From the NCBI GenBank assembly GCA_900469625.1, contig UBXV01000007.1:538935-602934 (forward strand): 64,000 nt of DNA, given 5' to 3'. This stretch comes from Hyphomicrobiales bacterium (lineage in GTDB: Bacteria > Pseudomonadota > Alphaproteobacteria > Rhizobiales > Rhizobiaceae). The translations under genes were made by a program, and so were the position numbers. This document shows positions 30,667 to 40,445 of the stretch, piece by piece; within the stretch, counting starts at the first letter, position 1, and each line of letters starts with the position of its first letter. The notes under the pieces are model-generated. The model saw only the letters and a list, made by a program, of their open reading frames with translations. It was not told the origin of the DNA and searched no databases.

Positions 30667-30702
30667 GACGATCTGGGTTAGAGATAGTCGACAGCATCGA
30701 CA
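30667..30702 (-). promoter_or_regulatory. ECF42-like promoter of the DGPF-sigma pair
   Basis: On the minus strand, TGTCGA occurs twice (30702-30697 and 30693-30688, 9 nt apart). Exactly 17 nt then lead to CGTC (30670-30667). It matches the recalled ECF42 consensus and the second element at 28989-28953. Confidence 0.65.
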
Positions 30703-30737
30703 AAAAAAATAGCCGCAACCGCGGGTTCAAACAGGAA

Positions 30738-30770
30738 GATCGCGGCGTGTGCCTGCGCACCGCCGCGATC
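30738..30770 (-). terminator. Terminator of the DMT transporter gene
   Basis: A 10-bp stem GATCGCGGCG/CGCCGCGATC with an inner GTGC/GCAC pairing, 18 nt after the transporter stop codon. It is followed on the minus strand by TTCCTGTTT. It insulates the ECF42 promoter from upstream transcription. Confidence 0.6.
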
Positions 30771-30788
30771 TCCAAAAAACCGCCGATT

Positions 30789-31742
30789 TCAGATCTTCCC
30801 GCTGCCGGCGGGATCGGGCGCGATGGCGACCTTGCGCCGGAAGAGCCGGCCATCGATGGCGGCAAGGCCGGCGGCGATCAGCGCCATGCCGAGGAGGTGC
30901 TTCGTCTCCAGGCTTTCTCCCAGAAACAGGGCGCCGAGCAGGATGGCGCTCACCGGGATCAGGAACGTCACCAGCATCAGGTTGGTAACGCCTGCCGTCT
31001 CAAGGATGCGGAAGAACAGCACATAGGCAAGCGCGGTCGAGATCAGGGCGATGCCGACAATCGCGGCCCAGACCTCGATGCCCGGAGCGACAAGGGTCCA
31101 TGGTCGATCGACGAGAAGCGCTACGGGCACCAGCATGATGCTCGATGCGCTGACCTGCCCGGTCGCCGTCACGATGGGCGCAACCCCCATCCTCTTGAAA
31201 CGGCGGGCAAAGACACCGGCAAAGGCATAGGAAAGGGCAGCCCCCAGCACCGCGAATTGCGCCAGCACGTTCGAGCCGAGGCCGCCGAGCGCTGCCGGTC
31301 CGATCATCACCGCCACGCCGAGAAAGCCGACCAACACGCCGGTGAGCTTGTTGGCGGTCAGTTTTTCGTCGTCCGTCAGCAAATGGGCGACGACCACGCC
31401 GAAAAGCGGCGTGGTGGCATTGAGGATCGAAGCAAGGCCGCTGGCGATATGGGTCTGGCCCCAGACGATCAGCGAAAACGGGATCAGGTTGTTGAGCAGG
31501 CCCATGCCGAAGAAGGCAAGCCAGATGCGCGGGTCGCGCGGCATGGAGCGTCCGGTGACGCGTAGGAAGGCGAGCAGTGCCGCGGCCGCAAGCAGCACCC
31601 GCAACGCGACGATGGTGAAAGGCGGCAGCGCCTTGACCGCGACACCGACGAAGAAGAACGAGCCGCCCCACAGAAGCGACAACGTGATCAACATGCCCCA
31701 TTCCCGGGCGCCCATGACCTTGGCCTGAACCGGCTGCACCAT
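30789..31742 (-). CDS. DMT-superfamily (EamA) transporter
   Basis: A 317-residue inner-membrane protein with ten predicted helices arranged as two EamA repeats (LLWGGSFFFVGVAVKALPP early; AYVLFFRILETAGVTNLMLVTFLIPVSAILLGALFLGE late). Members export amino acids or metabolites; the substrate is not predictable. The ATG at 31742 follows GAGGGTTCGACG; the frame is open 11 codons further. The divergent LysR gene 134 bp away is its likely regulator. A hairpin terminator follows the gene. Confidence 0.9.
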   Translation of the reverse strand: MVQPVQAKVMGAREWGMLITLSLLWGGSFFFVGVAVKALPPFTIVALRVLLAAAALLAFLRVTGRSMPRDPRIWLAFFGMGLLNNLIPFSLIVWGQTHIASGLASILNATTPLFGVVVAHLLTDDEKLTANKLTGVLVGFLGVAVMIGPAALGGLGSNVLAQFAVLGAALSYAFAGVFARRFKRMGVAPIVTATGQVSASSIMLVPVALLVDRPWTLVAPGIEVWAAIVGIALISTALAYVLFFRILETAGVTNLMLVTFLIPVSAILLGALFLGESLETKHLLGMALIAAGLAAIDGRLFRRKVAIAPDPAGSGKI

Positions 31743-31876
31743 CGTCGAACCCTCACATCTATTTGCTGAACTCAACCGTCTGGATTTAACATCCTTGACA
31801 ACACCTCAATATTCTCCGGATATTAGCGAAACGACAAACGATCATTTTTCGGCGCATGATTGAGTTTTTCTAAACC

Positions 31877-32803
31877 ATGTCGACACAGCTACCCTCCCTC
31901 GCCTCGCTTCGCGCTTTCGAAGCGACAGCCCGCCATCTCAGCGTGACCAACGCCGCGCGCGAACTCAACGTCACGCCCGGCGCCGTCAGCCTGCAGGTCA
32001 GGGAACTCGAGCAGACGCTTGGCGTGACGCTCTTCGACCGGCGACCGCGGCAACTGGTCCTGACGGAGGATGGCGCCAGCTATTTCGCAACGTTGCGGCG
32101 GGCCTTCCGCCTGATGCGGGAGGCAACCGAGGAACTGTTGGCACGCAAACGTGCGCCGATGCTGACCGTAAGCTGCACGCCGACCTTCGCCGCTCAATGG
32201 CTGGTGCCTCGCATCGGATTGTTCGAGCAGGTCATGCCCGGCGTCGACGTCCGCATCAGCACCTCGAACCGGCTCACGGATTTTCGCAGCGACGGCGTCG
32301 ACGTCGCCATCAGGCACGGGCTCGGTCGTTACGAAGGCCTTGCCAGCGAGCGCCTGATCGACGACGACCCCGTGCCGGTCATCCATCCGGCGCTCAGACG
32401 GAAACAGCCGCTCGACACACCGGGCGACCTCGCCCATCATTCGCTGCTCCATGACGTGCACCGCCAGGACTGGCGGCTCTGGCTCGATGCCGCCGGAGCC
32501 GAGGGAGTCGACGCGGCGCGTGGACCGGTCTTCCTCAACAGCAACGGCGCCATTGATGCGGCCAAGGCGGGCGACGGCGTCGCCCTGGTGCGCCTGTCGC
32601 TGGTTGCGCGAGAAGTTGCGGACGGCGTGCTCGTCGCCCCCTTCCCGGAGGGTGTCATGACCGGCCTTGCCTATCACCTGGTCTACCCACCGGCGGCACT
32701 CGATCGTCCGTCGGTTGTCGCCTTCCGCGCCTGGATCCTGGAACAAGCACGCGCGCAATCTCTCGACGATCCGGCAAGCCCATCATTGAAGGTGATGCCT
32801 TAG
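31877..32803 (+). CDS. LysR-family transcriptional regulator (GcvA-like)
   Basis: A 308-residue LysR regulator. The N-terminal winged helix (about 5-65: LASLRAFEATARHLSVTNAARELNVTPGAVSLQVRELEQTLGV) is followed by a periplasmic-binding-protein-like effector domain with TPTFAAQWLVPRI and GVDVAIRHGLGRYEGL, as in GcvA-type members. It diverges from the DMT transporter gene, the classic arrangement for a LysR regulator and its exporter target. The effector is unknown. Confidence 0.92.
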   Translation: MSTQLPSLASLRAFEATARHLSVTNAARELNVTPGAVSLQVRELEQTLGVTLFDRRPRQLVLTEDGASYFATLRRAFRLMREATEELLARKRAPMLTVSCTPTFAAQWLVPRIGLFEQVMPGVDVRISTSNRLTDFRSDGVDVAIRHGLGRYEGLASERLIDDDPVPVIHPALRRKQPLDTPGDLAHHSLLHDVHRQDWRLWLDAAGAEGVDAARGPVFLNSNGAIDAAKAGDGVALVRLSLVAREVADGVLVAPFPEGVMTGLAYHLVYPPAALDRPSVVAFRAWILEQARAQSLDDPASPSLKVMP

Positions 32804-32920
32804 AGCTGCGGCTTGGAGCGGCTTGGATTGGGACGAAACCGCAGAAGCGCCGGGGCTCCTTGGCTTGCGCATTTCCTGGCGGACAGGCGGCCGCATGTCT
32901 TCCAGCGGCGCTCTCAACGC

Positions 32921-32947
32921 AAAAAGGCCCGGAAAACCGGGCCTTTT
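32921..32947 (-). terminator. Terminator of dnaA
   Basis: Perfect 11-bp stem AAAAGGCCCGG/CCGGGCCTTTT with an AAAA loop, 18 nt after the dnaA stop. It has five Ts on the minus strand, and four on the plus strand, so it may also end the LysR transcript. Confidence 0.8.
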
Positions 32948-32965
32948 GAACAGATATAGCAGCGA

Positions 32966-34513
32966 CTATTCGTTGATCAGACGCTTCAGAAGCTCGATCT
33001 CGTGGCTGAGCTTGGTATCGCCGGAGATCAGTTCCTCGATCTTGCGCACCGCATGCAGAACCGTCGTGTGATCGCGACCACCGAAGCGGCGGCCGATTTC
33101 CGGGAAGGAGCGCGGCGTCAGCGTCTTCGACAGGTACATGGCGATCTGGCGCGGCTTGACGATGACGCGGGTGCGGCGGTTCGAAACCAGTTCCTGGCGC
33201 GAAACGTTGTAATGCTTGGCAACGACGCGCTGAATGTCCTCGATACGGACACGACGGGGTTCACCGGCATTGACGAGGTGTCCGAGCAGTTCGTCGACCC
33301 GTTCGATCGACAGCTGCGGCTCGAACGAGCGACGGAAGAGCAACTGGTTGAACGCGCCTTCGAGTTCACGGCCGCTCGCCGTCACGTTGCGTGCGACGTG
33401 GCTCAGAATATCGCCGGGGATATCGAGCGAGGTATCGTCCTGGCGCGCGGTGTCGAGACGGCGCGTCAGCATTTCCAGGCGCATGTCGTAATCCGGGCCG
33501 TCCATTTCGATGGCGACGCCGCCCTGAAGACGCGAGCGAACGCGGCTGTCGAGCGATTCCAGTTCCCACGGAGCGCGGTCGGCGGCAACGACGACCTGCT
33601 TGGCCGAGTCGAGCAGCATGTTCAAGAGGTGGCAGAATTCGTGCTGGATCGACTTGCCCTGCAGGAACTGCATGTCGTCGATAACGAGCAGGTCGATGTT
33701 GCGCAGCGATTCCTTCAGCGACAGCGCGTCGTTGTCGCGGATCGCGGTGGCAAAGCGCCACATGAAGTATTCGGCCGTCAGATAGACGACGCGCGGAGCC
33801 CTGGCGCTCTGCAGCGCCTGGATGGCGATGGCCTGCAGAAGGTGGGTCTTGCCGAGGCCGACGCTCGAATGAATGAACAGCGGGTTGAAACGCACGGCGC
33901 CGGCGCCGGCTTCCGCGATGGTGCGGGCGGCGGCAAGCGCGACACGGTTGGAAGAGCCTTCGACGAAGCTGTCGAAGGTGTAGCGCTGATCGAGCGGCGA
34001 GCCGAAAAGCGGCGCCTGGGTCGGACGCTGGACGCTGGCAACAGCAGCCGTTGCGACCGAAGCGACGGACTGGGCCGTTGCAGGGCGCCGAGCCGGCGTT
34101 GCCGGGGCCGTTTCAGTTGCCTGCGGCAGGGTTTCTTCCTGCGATGCCGGACGGGCGCCACGGGTGGCGGTGCGCACCAGGATCTCCACCTTCAGGATTT
34201 CGCCGTCTTCCTGCTGGAAGATCTGGGTGATGAGATCGAGATAACGGTTGTTGATCCAGGACTTCAGGAATGTCGTGGGCACCGAGAGACGCACGACGCT
34301 CTTGGATGCGGAATGGAGCTTCAGGCGCCCAAACCAGCTGGCGAAGACATCGGGACCGACCTGGGCTCTCAAACGCGCACTCACCCGCTCGAAAAGTGCG
34401 TCGTGCCTCATGTCGTGCTTGTCCCCCGCCGCCTGAGATAGATTGCTCCCGGCCTGAAACGCGCCGCCGTCCTTTTGAAACGCGCCCGCCGCCGTCGCCA
34501 CATTCATCCGCAT
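32966..34513 (-). CDS. dnaA: Chromosomal replication initiator protein DnaA
   Basis: AAA+ initiator that binds DnaA boxes and opens oriC. The 515-residue product has domain I (about 36-110), a variable Ala/Pro/Thr-rich linker (115-170), the AAA+ domain with Walker [11 protein letters not shown] near 216 and [10 protein letters not shown], and the C-terminal DNA-binding domain with [16 protein letters not shown] 34513 has GGAAGG seven bases upstream. An internal ATG at 34411 begins the classical [11 protein letters not shown]-terminus with GGGGGA upstream, so a 481-residue form is possible. oriC of rhizobia is not expected here, and I saw no DnaA-box cluster. Confidence 0.96.
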   Translation of the reverse strand: MRMNVATAAGAFQKDGGAFQAGSNLSQAAGDKHDMRHDALFERVSARLRAQVGPDVFASWFGRLKLHSASKSVVRLSVPTTFLKSWINNRYLDLITQIFQQEDGEILKVEILVRTATRGARPASQEETLPQATETAPATPARRPATAQSVASVATAAVASVQRPTQAPLFGSPLDQRYTFDSFVEGSSNRVALAAARTIAEAGAGAVRFNPLFIHSSVGLGKTHLLQAIAIQALQSARAPRVVYLTAEYFMWRFATAIRDNDALSLKESLRNIDLLVIDDMQFLQGKSIQHEFCHLLNMLLDSAKQVVVAADRAPWELESLDSRVRSRLQGGVAIEMDGPDYDMRLEMLTRRLDTARQDDTSLDIPGDILSHVARNVTASGRELEGAFNQLLFRRSFEPQLSIERVDELLGHLVNAGEPRRVRIEDIQRVVAKHYNVSRQELVSNRRTRVIVKPRQIAMYLSKTLTPRSFPEIGRRFGGRDHTTVLHAVRKIEELISGDTKLSHEIELLKRLINE

Positions 34514-35385
34514 TTTGCCGCCTTCCGATTATGTTCAGACGCCGTCATCTCTGCCGGCCCCATCTCGTATGTCCGGTTGCCACGGCTTCCTCATGGAGGT
34601 CATCCCGCTTCACCGAACGTCACAGTCGCAATCCCGCCGGGCTCCTCATCTCCCGACCGGCTGCGCGCTACGCGCATCCGCCAAACCTCAATGGCCGGCA
34701 GATGTCCCCTCGCGCCTCAATGTCAACAAATCCCCCGGTCCGCTCTGGACCGTGCCGGATCCTCCTCCTCGTCGACAACTGTCTCGCACCCTCGTACGAA
34801 GCGGACAGTCGCGCGTTGGATTTCGTCTCTTGTCAGGCACCGCTTGCACCCGACTTCGACAAGCGTCACCACCGGCAACCAGAAGTCGAAAGGTCCCCGT
34901 CCGGAATGGTCAATCCATCCGGTTTTTCGTCCTCGACATGTCTGATTGAACGACGTGGAGCCGCCCTGATACAGGGAACAGAAAGCCCGAAACCATCTCG
35001 TTGAAATGGCCTCTGCACTTCCTTTTACAGATATGGTCCGTGTCCCCTGTGGAGGGCATTTAGGCAGGATCGATGGGCAAGATCAATCGCGATTTTTACG
35101 CAACCTTAAGCGCTGCCCGTTGACTCTCCCGCTGCCATTTGCTTGCCGCAATCCGAGTCCGGGAAGAATCCCTGTTGAATCAAGGGTTTTGTTTTTTGGC
35201 TCTTTGATTAGCTGGCGAAAAAGAAAAAAAATAAAAATTCGCTTGACTCATCATAGGCCCGGAAGGCCCCCAGCCAGAGACATCCTTTTGGCAAGGACCT
35301 CGTGTAAGGCACTGAAATAACAAGAGAAACTCTGTCATCGCATTGACACGAGAAACCCCGCGCAGGTTAGCCATCGCTGTGACAG
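34514..35385. other. Long gene-free region between dnaA and rpsT
   Basis: About 870 bp without a convincing gene; the open frames here are Arg/Ser/Pro-rich and have no ribosome sites or family features. It contains an A/T-rich tract at about 35185-35245, and a weak minus-strand TTGATC-N17-CTAAAT near 35095-35065 that could drive dnaA from more than 500 nt upstream. No tRNA, DnaA-box cluster or clear hairpin terminator was found. A long dnaA leader, or a small RNA, is possible. Confidence 0.5.
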
Positions 35386-35397
35386 ATGTATGAATCG

Positions 35398-35423
35398 GAA
35401 AAGCCCGGCGCAAGGGCCGGGCT
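35398..35423 (-). terminator. Terminator of rpsT
   Basis: An 8-bp GC-rich stem AGCCCGGC/GCCGGGCT with a 6-nt loop, 28 nt after the rpsT stop codon. It is followed by TTTTCC on the minus strand. Confidence 0.7.
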
Positions 35424-35451
35424 CTCAATTAACAGATTTTTATTAGCCGGA

Positions 35452-35718
35452 TTAGGCCGAAAGCGCCTTCACGCGCTGTGCAAGGCGCGAAACCTTACGC
35501 GAAGCGGTGTTGGAATGCAGCACGCCCTTGGTGGCAGCGCGCATCAGCTCGGGCTGAGCGGCCTTCAGAGCGGCGGCCGCGACGGCCTGGTCGCCGGTTG
35601 CGATCGCTTCTTCGACCTTGCGGACGAAGTTGCGGACGCGCGAACGACGGGCTTTGTTCACTGCAGTGCGGCGTGCGATCTTGCGGGTCGCCTTTTTCGC
35701 CGAAGTTGTATTGGCCAT
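35452..35718 (-). CDS. rpsT: 30S ribosomal protein S20
   Basis: An 88-residue basic, helical S20 protein that binds the 16S rRNA 5' domain. The canonical N-terminus [17 protein letters not shown] and the [14 protein letters not shown] helix make it certain. The ATG at 35718 is preceded by GAGAGG; the frame is open 18 codons further without support. It stands alone with its own terminator and is upstream of dnaA, a typical alphaproteobacterial order. Confidence 0.97.
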   Translation of the reverse strand: MANTTSAKKATRKIARRTAVNKARRSRVRNFVRKVEEAIATGDQAVAAAALKAAQPELMRAATKGVLHSNTASRKVSRLAQRVKALSA

Positions 35719-35910
35719 TGATGCCTCTCTTCGAAAACTGACATGAACTCCGCCCTCGCCGTGCCGGGTCACTGCGACCTGTCATCAAAGCAATTCGGGA
35801 GCATTATCGGAAAGCCCAGATTTGGCGTTCCAAACTGAGGGCGGCATATAACGAGAAACAGCCGCCTCGTCAACGCGCAATTTGGAGAAAACTGCGCGTC
35901 GACCCCTGAT

Positions 35911-36684
35911 CTAACTGTGTTTGAACTCCGCCTTGCGCTTGGCGGCGAAGGCGGCCATGCCTTCTTTCTGGTCTTCCGTCGCAAACAGAGAATGGAAAAG
36001 CCGGCGCTCGAACCTGAGACCTTCGGCCAATGTGAGCTCCAGCGAGCGATTGACGGCCTCCTTGGCCATCATCACCGCCGGCAGCGAGAAGGATGCGATC
36101 TTGTCGGCTGCGGTGAGCGCCTCCTCGATCAATTTCTCCGGCGCGACCACACGCGATACGAGTCCTGCGCGTTCGGCCTCGGCCGCGTCCATCATCCGTC
36201 CGGTCAGGACCAGATCCATCGCCTTGGCCTTGCCGACCGCCCGGGTGAGGCGTTGCGAGCCGCCCATGCCGGGGATGACGCCGAGCGTGATTTCCGGTTG
36301 GCCGAATTTTGCCGTCTCGGAGGCGATTATGAAGTCGCACATCATGGCAAGCTCGCAGCCGCCACCGAGCGCATAGCCGGAAACGGCGGCGATGACCGGC
36401 TTGCGGGCCGCCGCCACCTGATCCCAGCCGCCGATGAAATCGCCGAGATAACTCTCGACGAAGTCCAGCGTTTGCATCTCCTTGATGTCGGCGCCAGCGG
36501 CAAAGGCCTTTTCCGAACCGGTGATGACGACGGCGCCAATCGCCTTGTCGGCATCGAACGCCTTCAGCACTGCGGCGAGCTCGCGCATGACCGTCGAGTT
36601 CAGCGCATTCAGCGCCTGCGGGCGATTGAGCGTGACCAGGCCCACGCGTCCGCGCGTTTCGACCAGCAGCGTCTCGTAACTCAT
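35911..36684 (-). CDS. Enoyl-CoA hydratase (crotonase family)
   Basis: A 257-residue crotonase. The oxyanion-hole segments [11 protein letters not shown] and [14 protein letters not shown] are present, as are the two catalytic glutamates expected of true hydratases, in GGGCELAMM and [13 protein letters not shown]. This supports hydration of 2-enoyl-CoA in fatty-acid beta-oxidation rather than a divergent crotonase activity. The ATG at 36684 follows GGAGGAGACGAG. It lies 56 bp after mutM in the same direction; this mutM-hydratase-rpsT order is common in rhizobia. Confidence 0.93.
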   Translation of the reverse strand: MSYETLLVETRGRVGLVTLNRPQALNALNSTVMRELAAVLKAFDADKAIGAVVITGSEKAFAAGADIKEMQTLDFVESYLGDFIGGWDQVAAARKPVIAAVSGYALGGGCELAMMCDFIIASETAKFGQPEITLGVIPGMGGSQRLTRAVGKAKAMDLVLTGRMMDAAEAERAGLVSRVVAPEKLIEEALTAADKIASFSLPAVMMAKEAVNRSLELTLAEGLRFERRLFHSLFATEDQKEGMAAFAAKRKAEFKHS

Positions 36685-36740
36685 TCTCGTCTCCTCCGAA
36701 TTCGTGTCAGCCTTCGGGCCCCCGGGCGGAACCCTCATGT

Positions 36741-37631
36741 TCATTTCTGGCAGCGCGGGCAATGGAACGTCGAGCGCCCCGCCTGCACGATGCGGGCGAC
36801 CGTACCGCCGCAACCCGGCGTGCGGCAAGCCTCCCCTTCCCGGTCGTAGACCGAAAAGGAATGCTGGAAATAGCCGAGCGATCCATCGGCCTGGATATGG
36901 TCCTTGAGCGAGGAGCCGCCGGCGGCGATCGCATCGGCAATGACCTCGCGGATGGCGACGGTCAGGCCCTGCAGCGCCGAGCCGGCCCGGCCATGCTTGT
37001 CGACAAGCGCGCCGGCCGGCTTCAGCGGCGACAGGCCGGAGCGCCAGAGCGCCTCGCAGACATAGATGTTGCCAAGGCCGGCAATGTTCTTCTGGTCGAG
37101 AAGTGCTGCCTTCAGCGGCTGCGCCTTGCCGGCAAAGCGGCCGGCAAGGTAGTCGGCATCGAGCGCGTTGCCGGTCGGCTCCTCGCCGAGCCCGCGCAGA
37201 TAGGCGTGGGCCGAGACCGTCTCGCGGCGGGCGAGATCCATGAAGCCGAAGCGGCGCGGGTCGTTATAGATGACACGGGCCGGGCCGGCCGCGCCGTCGA
37301 GATGGAAGATCACATGATCGTGCTTCTCGTCCTTGCCGCGCGGATGGTGAAACTCACCCGGCGTTTGCGGCAGCGTCCCCTGCTCGATGCGAAAAGAGCC
37401 GGACATGCCCAGATGGGCGATGATGACGTCGCCGGCCTCCAGATCGATCATCAGGTACTTTGCTCGGCGCGACAGCGAGACGATGCGCTGTCCGGCGACG
37501 ATCGAGGAGAAATCGACAGGGAAGGGAAAACGAAGATCCGGCCGGCGCAGTTCGGCGTTGACGAGAAGCGCGCCTTCCATGGTCGGGGCGAGGCCGCGTT
37601 TTACCGTTTCGACCTCCGGCAGTTCCGGCAT
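36741..37631 (-). CDS. mutM: Formamidopyrimidine-DNA glycosylase (Fpg/MutM)
   Basis: Removes 8-oxoguanine and formamidopyrimidines from DNA and nicks the abasic site. The 296-residue product starts [14 protein letters not shown], placing catalytic Pro1 and Glu2 after Met removal. The conserved lysine lies in [16 protein letters not shown] is present, and the C-terminal zinc finger is C-x4-C...CPRC (CRTPGCGG to HCPRCQK). The frame is open 13 codons upstream but the catalytic N-terminus fixes the start. It is divergent from ubiE, the usual alphaproteobacterial arrangement. Confidence 0.97.
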   Translation of the reverse strand: MPELPEVETVKRGLAPTMEGALLVNAELRRPDLRFPFPVDFSSIVAGQRIVSLSRRAKYLMIDLEAGDVIIAHLGMSGSFRIEQGTLPQTPGEFHHPRGKDEKHDHVIFHLDGAAGPARVIYNDPRRFGFMDLARRETVSAHAYLRGLGEEPTGNALDADYLAGRFAGKAQPLKAALLDQKNIAGLGNIYVCEALWRSGLSPLKPAGALVDKHGRAGSALQGLTVAIREVIADAIAAGGSSLKDHIQADGSLGYFQHSFSVYDREGEACRTPGCGGTVARIVQAGRSTFHCPRCQK

Positions 37632-37828
37632 GCGTCGTCTCCTTTTTCTCGCCCACCTCATGCGGGGCATTCTTAACCACCATTAGCCCGGCGGTTGGCA
37701 TTTCCTTGACGGGCCACTTATCCTATAGGGGTGCGCTATGCCGCAGCCATGGCCCCGCCCCCGAGATAGCGCGGGCCGGGTGATTTCGCTATGGTGCCGG
37801 CAAAATTGGTTCAGGTGGAGTTCTTCGT

Positions 37829-38605
37829 ATGACGGATCAGCGGGTATCGGCCAATGGCGGCATGGAAACCTCCTTCGGTTTCCGCAATGTCGGTTCGGGC
37901 GAAAAGCAGCCGCTCGTCAACGACGTCTTCCACAAGGTCGCCAAGCGCTACGACATCATGAACGACGTGATGTCGGCGGGCCTGCACCGCGCCTGGAAAG
38001 ACGCGATGATCGCAGCACTCAACCCGCCGCGCCGCGAGGGTTACCGAACGCTCGACGTTGCCGGCGGCACCGGCGACATCGCCTTCCGCATCATCGAAGC
38101 CTCCGACCGCAAGGCACATTCGACGGTTCTCGACATCAACGGCTCGATGCTGGCCGTCGGTGCGGAGCGCGCGGAAAAGAAGAAGCTGTCGGCCAATCTC
38201 GATTTCGTCGAGGCCAATGCCGAGGAACTGCCGTTCGAGGCAAATTCCTTCGACGCCTATACGATCGCCTTCGGCATCCGCAACGTGCCGCGCATCGACG
38301 TGGCGCTGAAGGAAGCCTATCGCGTGCTGAAGCGGGGCGGACGCCTGCTGGTGCTCGAATTCTCCGAGGTGGAGATGCCGCTGCTCGACCGGTTCTATGA
38401 CGCCTGGTCGTTCAACGCGATCCCGAAATTCGGCAAGCTGATCACCGGCGACGAAGCGCCCTACCAGTATCTGGTGGAATCGATCCGCAAGTTCCCGAAC
38501 CAGCGCGATTTTGCCGCCATGATCAAGGACGCCGGTTTTGCCCGCGTTTCCTTCACCAATTACACCGGCGGCATCGCAGCGCTGCATTCCGGCTGGAAAA
38601 TCTGA
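37829..38605 (+). CDS. ubiE: Ubiquinone/menaquinone biosynthesis C-methyltransferase UbiE
   Basis: SAM-dependent C-methylation of the 2-polyprenyl-1,4-benzoquinol ring in ubiquinone synthesis. The 258-residue product has the UbiE/COQ5 signatures [20 protein letters not shown] motif [27 protein letters not shown] and [14 protein letters not shown]. It starts with a good context about 200 bp from the divergent mutM and is followed after 4 bp by ubiB, forming a tight ubiquinone operon. Confidence 0.97.
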   Translation: MTDQRVSANGGMETSFGFRNVGSGEKQPLVNDVFHKVAKRYDIMNDVMSAGLHRAWKDAMIAALNPPRREGYRTLDVAGGTGDIAFRIIEASDRKAHSTVLDINGSMLAVGAERAEKKKLSANLDFVEANAEELPFEANSFDAYTIAFGIRNVPRIDVALKEAYRVLKRGGRLLVLEFSEVEMPLLDRFYDAWSFNAIPKFGKLITGDEAPYQYLVESIRKFPNQRDFAAMIKDAGFARVSFTNYTGGIAALHSGWKI

Positions 38606-38609
38606 TCTT

Positions 38610-40184
38610 ATGAGCACAGCTGGAGCATATGTCCGCCTCGCGCGGATTGGCTGGGTTCTCGTGCGCGAGGGTGTCGTCTCGGCGGTGCCTGCCGAACACC
38701 TGCCGCCCTTTGCCCGTTTCGCCCAGAAGGCAGCCGGGATCTTCGCCCGCCGCAAGGTGCCCGGCGAAGAGCGTAGCGACCGGCTGTCGCGCGCAGTTGC
38801 CCGCCTCGGCCCGTCCTATGTGAAGATCGGCCAGTTTCTCGCAACCCGTCCCGATGTCGTCGGCGCGGAGTTCGCAGCCGACCTGTCGCTTTTGCAGGAC
38901 CAGATGGCGACCTTCCCGCAAAGCGAGGCGAAAGCCGCGATCGAGGGCTCGCTGGGACGTAAGGTCGAAGACCTCTATGCTGAATTTTCCGAGCCGATGG
39001 CGGCGGCCTCGATTGCCCAGGTTCATCCGGCGATCGTGATGCGCGACGGCCAGCCGGACAAGGTCGCCGTCAAGGTGATCCGCCCCGGCGTGCGCCAGCG
39101 CTTCGCCTCTGACATCGAGGCAATGTATCTCGTCAGCCATATGCAGGAGCGTTTCCTGCCCCATACGCGGCGACTGAAGCCGGTCGAAGTGACGAAGACG
39201 CTGGAGCAGACGACCAAGATCGAAATGGATCTCCGTCTGGAGGCGGCAGCGCTTTCCGAGCTCGGCGAGAACACCAAGGACGATTCCGGTTTTCGCGTGC
39301 CGAAGGTCGACTGGGAACGCACCGGCCGCGACGTCGTGACCATGGAGTGGATCGACGGCGTCAAGATGTCCGATATCGACGGGCTGAAGGCAGCCGGCCA
39401 CGACCTCGACGCGCTTGCCGACACGCTGATCCAGTCGTTCCTGCGCCACACGCTGCGTGACGGCTTCTTCCACGCCGACATGCACCAGGGCAACCTGTTC
39501 GTCGACGATGCCGGCCATATCGTCGCCGTCGACATGGGCATCGTCGGCCGCCTCGGCAAGAAGGAGCGCCGCTTCCTCGCCGAGATCCTGTTCGGCTTCA
39601 TCACCCGCGACTATCAGCGCGTCGCCGACGTGCATTTCGAGGCGGGCTACGTGCCCTCGCATCACGATGCCGCCAGCTTCGCCCAGGCGATCCGCGCCAT
39701 CGGCGAACCGATCCACGGCCAGCCGGCCGAGACCATCTCGATGGCGAAGCTGCTGACGCTGCTCTTCGAGGTCACCGAACTCTTCGACATGCAGACGCGG
39801 CCCGAGCTCGTTATGCTGCAGAAGACCATGGTGGTCGTCGAGGGCGTCGCGCGCACGCTCAATCCGCGCTTCAACATGTGGAAGGCGTCCGAGCCCGTTG
39901 TCGGCAAATGGATCCGCGACAATCTCGGGCCGAAGCGCATCGTCACCGACCTGCGCGACGGCCTGCATGCCGCCCTTCGTCTGGCCGAGGCTGCCCCGGA
40001 AATCGCCGCGCGCACGGAAAAATTCTCGAGCGACATCATGGCCATGAGCGAAAATGGCCTGCGTTTCGATGCCGAGACGGCGCATGCCATCGGCAAGGCC
40101 GAAGCCCGGCACACGCGCTCCGGCCGGATTGCCCTCTGGCTGATCGCCGCCACGCTCGTCTACATCGCCTGGCAGGTGACCTGA
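38610..40184 (+). CDS. ubiB: UbiB/ABC1/ADCK-family ubiquinone biosynthesis protein
   Basis: Atypical protein-kinase-like ATPase needed for ubiquinone synthesis. The 524-residue product has the family KxGQ motif (YVKIGQFLATRPD), the Ala-rich loop replacing a glycine loop (AAASIAQVH), the kinase-like catalytic and metal motifs HADMHQGNLF and VDMGIVGRL, and a C-terminal membrane helix (ALWLIAATLVYIAW). The ATG at 38610 lies 4 bp after ubiE; longer frames overlap ubiE. Two short ATCAGG/CCTGAT hairpins follow the stop codon. Confidence 0.95.
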   Translation: MSTAGAYVRLARIGWVLVREGVVSAVPAEHLPPFARFAQKAAGIFARRKVPGEERSDRLSRAVARLGPSYVKIGQFLATRPDVVGAEFAADLSLLQDQMATFPQSEAKAAIEGSLGRKVEDLYAEFSEPMAAASIAQVHPAIVMRDGQPDKVAVKVIRPGVRQRFASDIEAMYLVSHMQERFLPHTRRLKPVEVTKTLEQTTKIEMDLRLEAAALSELGENTKDDSGFRVPKVDWERTGRDVVTMEWIDGVKMSDIDGLKAAGHDLDALADTLIQSFLRHTLRDGFFHADMHQGNLFVDDAGHIVAVDMGIVGRLGKKERRFLAEILFGFITRDYQRVADVHFEAGYVPSHHDAASFAQAIRAIGEPIHGQPAETISMAKLLTLLFEVTELFDMQTRPELVMLQKTMVVVEGVARTLNPRFNMWKASEPVVGKWIRDNLGPKRIVTDLRDGLHAALRLAEAAPEIAARTEKFSSDIMAMSENGLRFDAETAHAIGKAEARHTRSGRIALWLIAATLVYIAWQVT

Positions 40185-40189
40185 CAGGC

Positions 40190-40223
40190 ATCAGGTGGCC
40201 TGATCTTCATCAGGCGACCTGAT
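40190..40223 (+). repeat. Two tandem short hairpins after ubiB
   Basis: ATCAGG-TGG-CCTGAT (40190-40204) and ATCAGG-CGA-CCTGAT (40209-40223) are 19 bp apart, and a third related AGGTGACCTGA overlaps the ubiB stop. No T-run follows. This may be a weak 3'-end structure or a dyad-repeat protein-binding site. Confidence 0.5.
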
Positions 40224-40445
40224 CGACGACCGAAGGCGGATTGCCCGACCGGCTTGCAATTCCATCGCCGCTTGTTATCGTTCCGGCATGGACAATCGTT
40301 CGATGATCGCAATGGTGCTTTGCACGCACGCCCAGGGGTGTGCGGGAGACCATTTGCGTTAAGCGGACCGTCCCCCGACCAACCCTGCCGAGGCGAGCAG
40401 GGTGTGGCCCTGTTTCCTCGCAGCCTTGAAGCCACAGAGGAAACC

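Noticed and set aside
33002..34441. 479-codon open frame opposite dnaA
   Set aside because: Antisense shadow caused by third-position GC; DnaA on the other strand is unambiguous.
34270..35004. Plus-strand frame in the dnaA-rpsT gap as a possible gene
   Set aside because: Ser/Arg/Pro-rich translation, no ribosome site, overlaps the dnaA 5' end.
34514..35451. Origin of replication next to dnaA
   Set aside because: No cluster of TTATNCACA boxes; in rhizobia oriC is generally not beside dnaA.
38553..40112. 519-codon open frame opposite ubiB
   Set aside because: Antisense shadow of ubiB; composition is non-protein-like.
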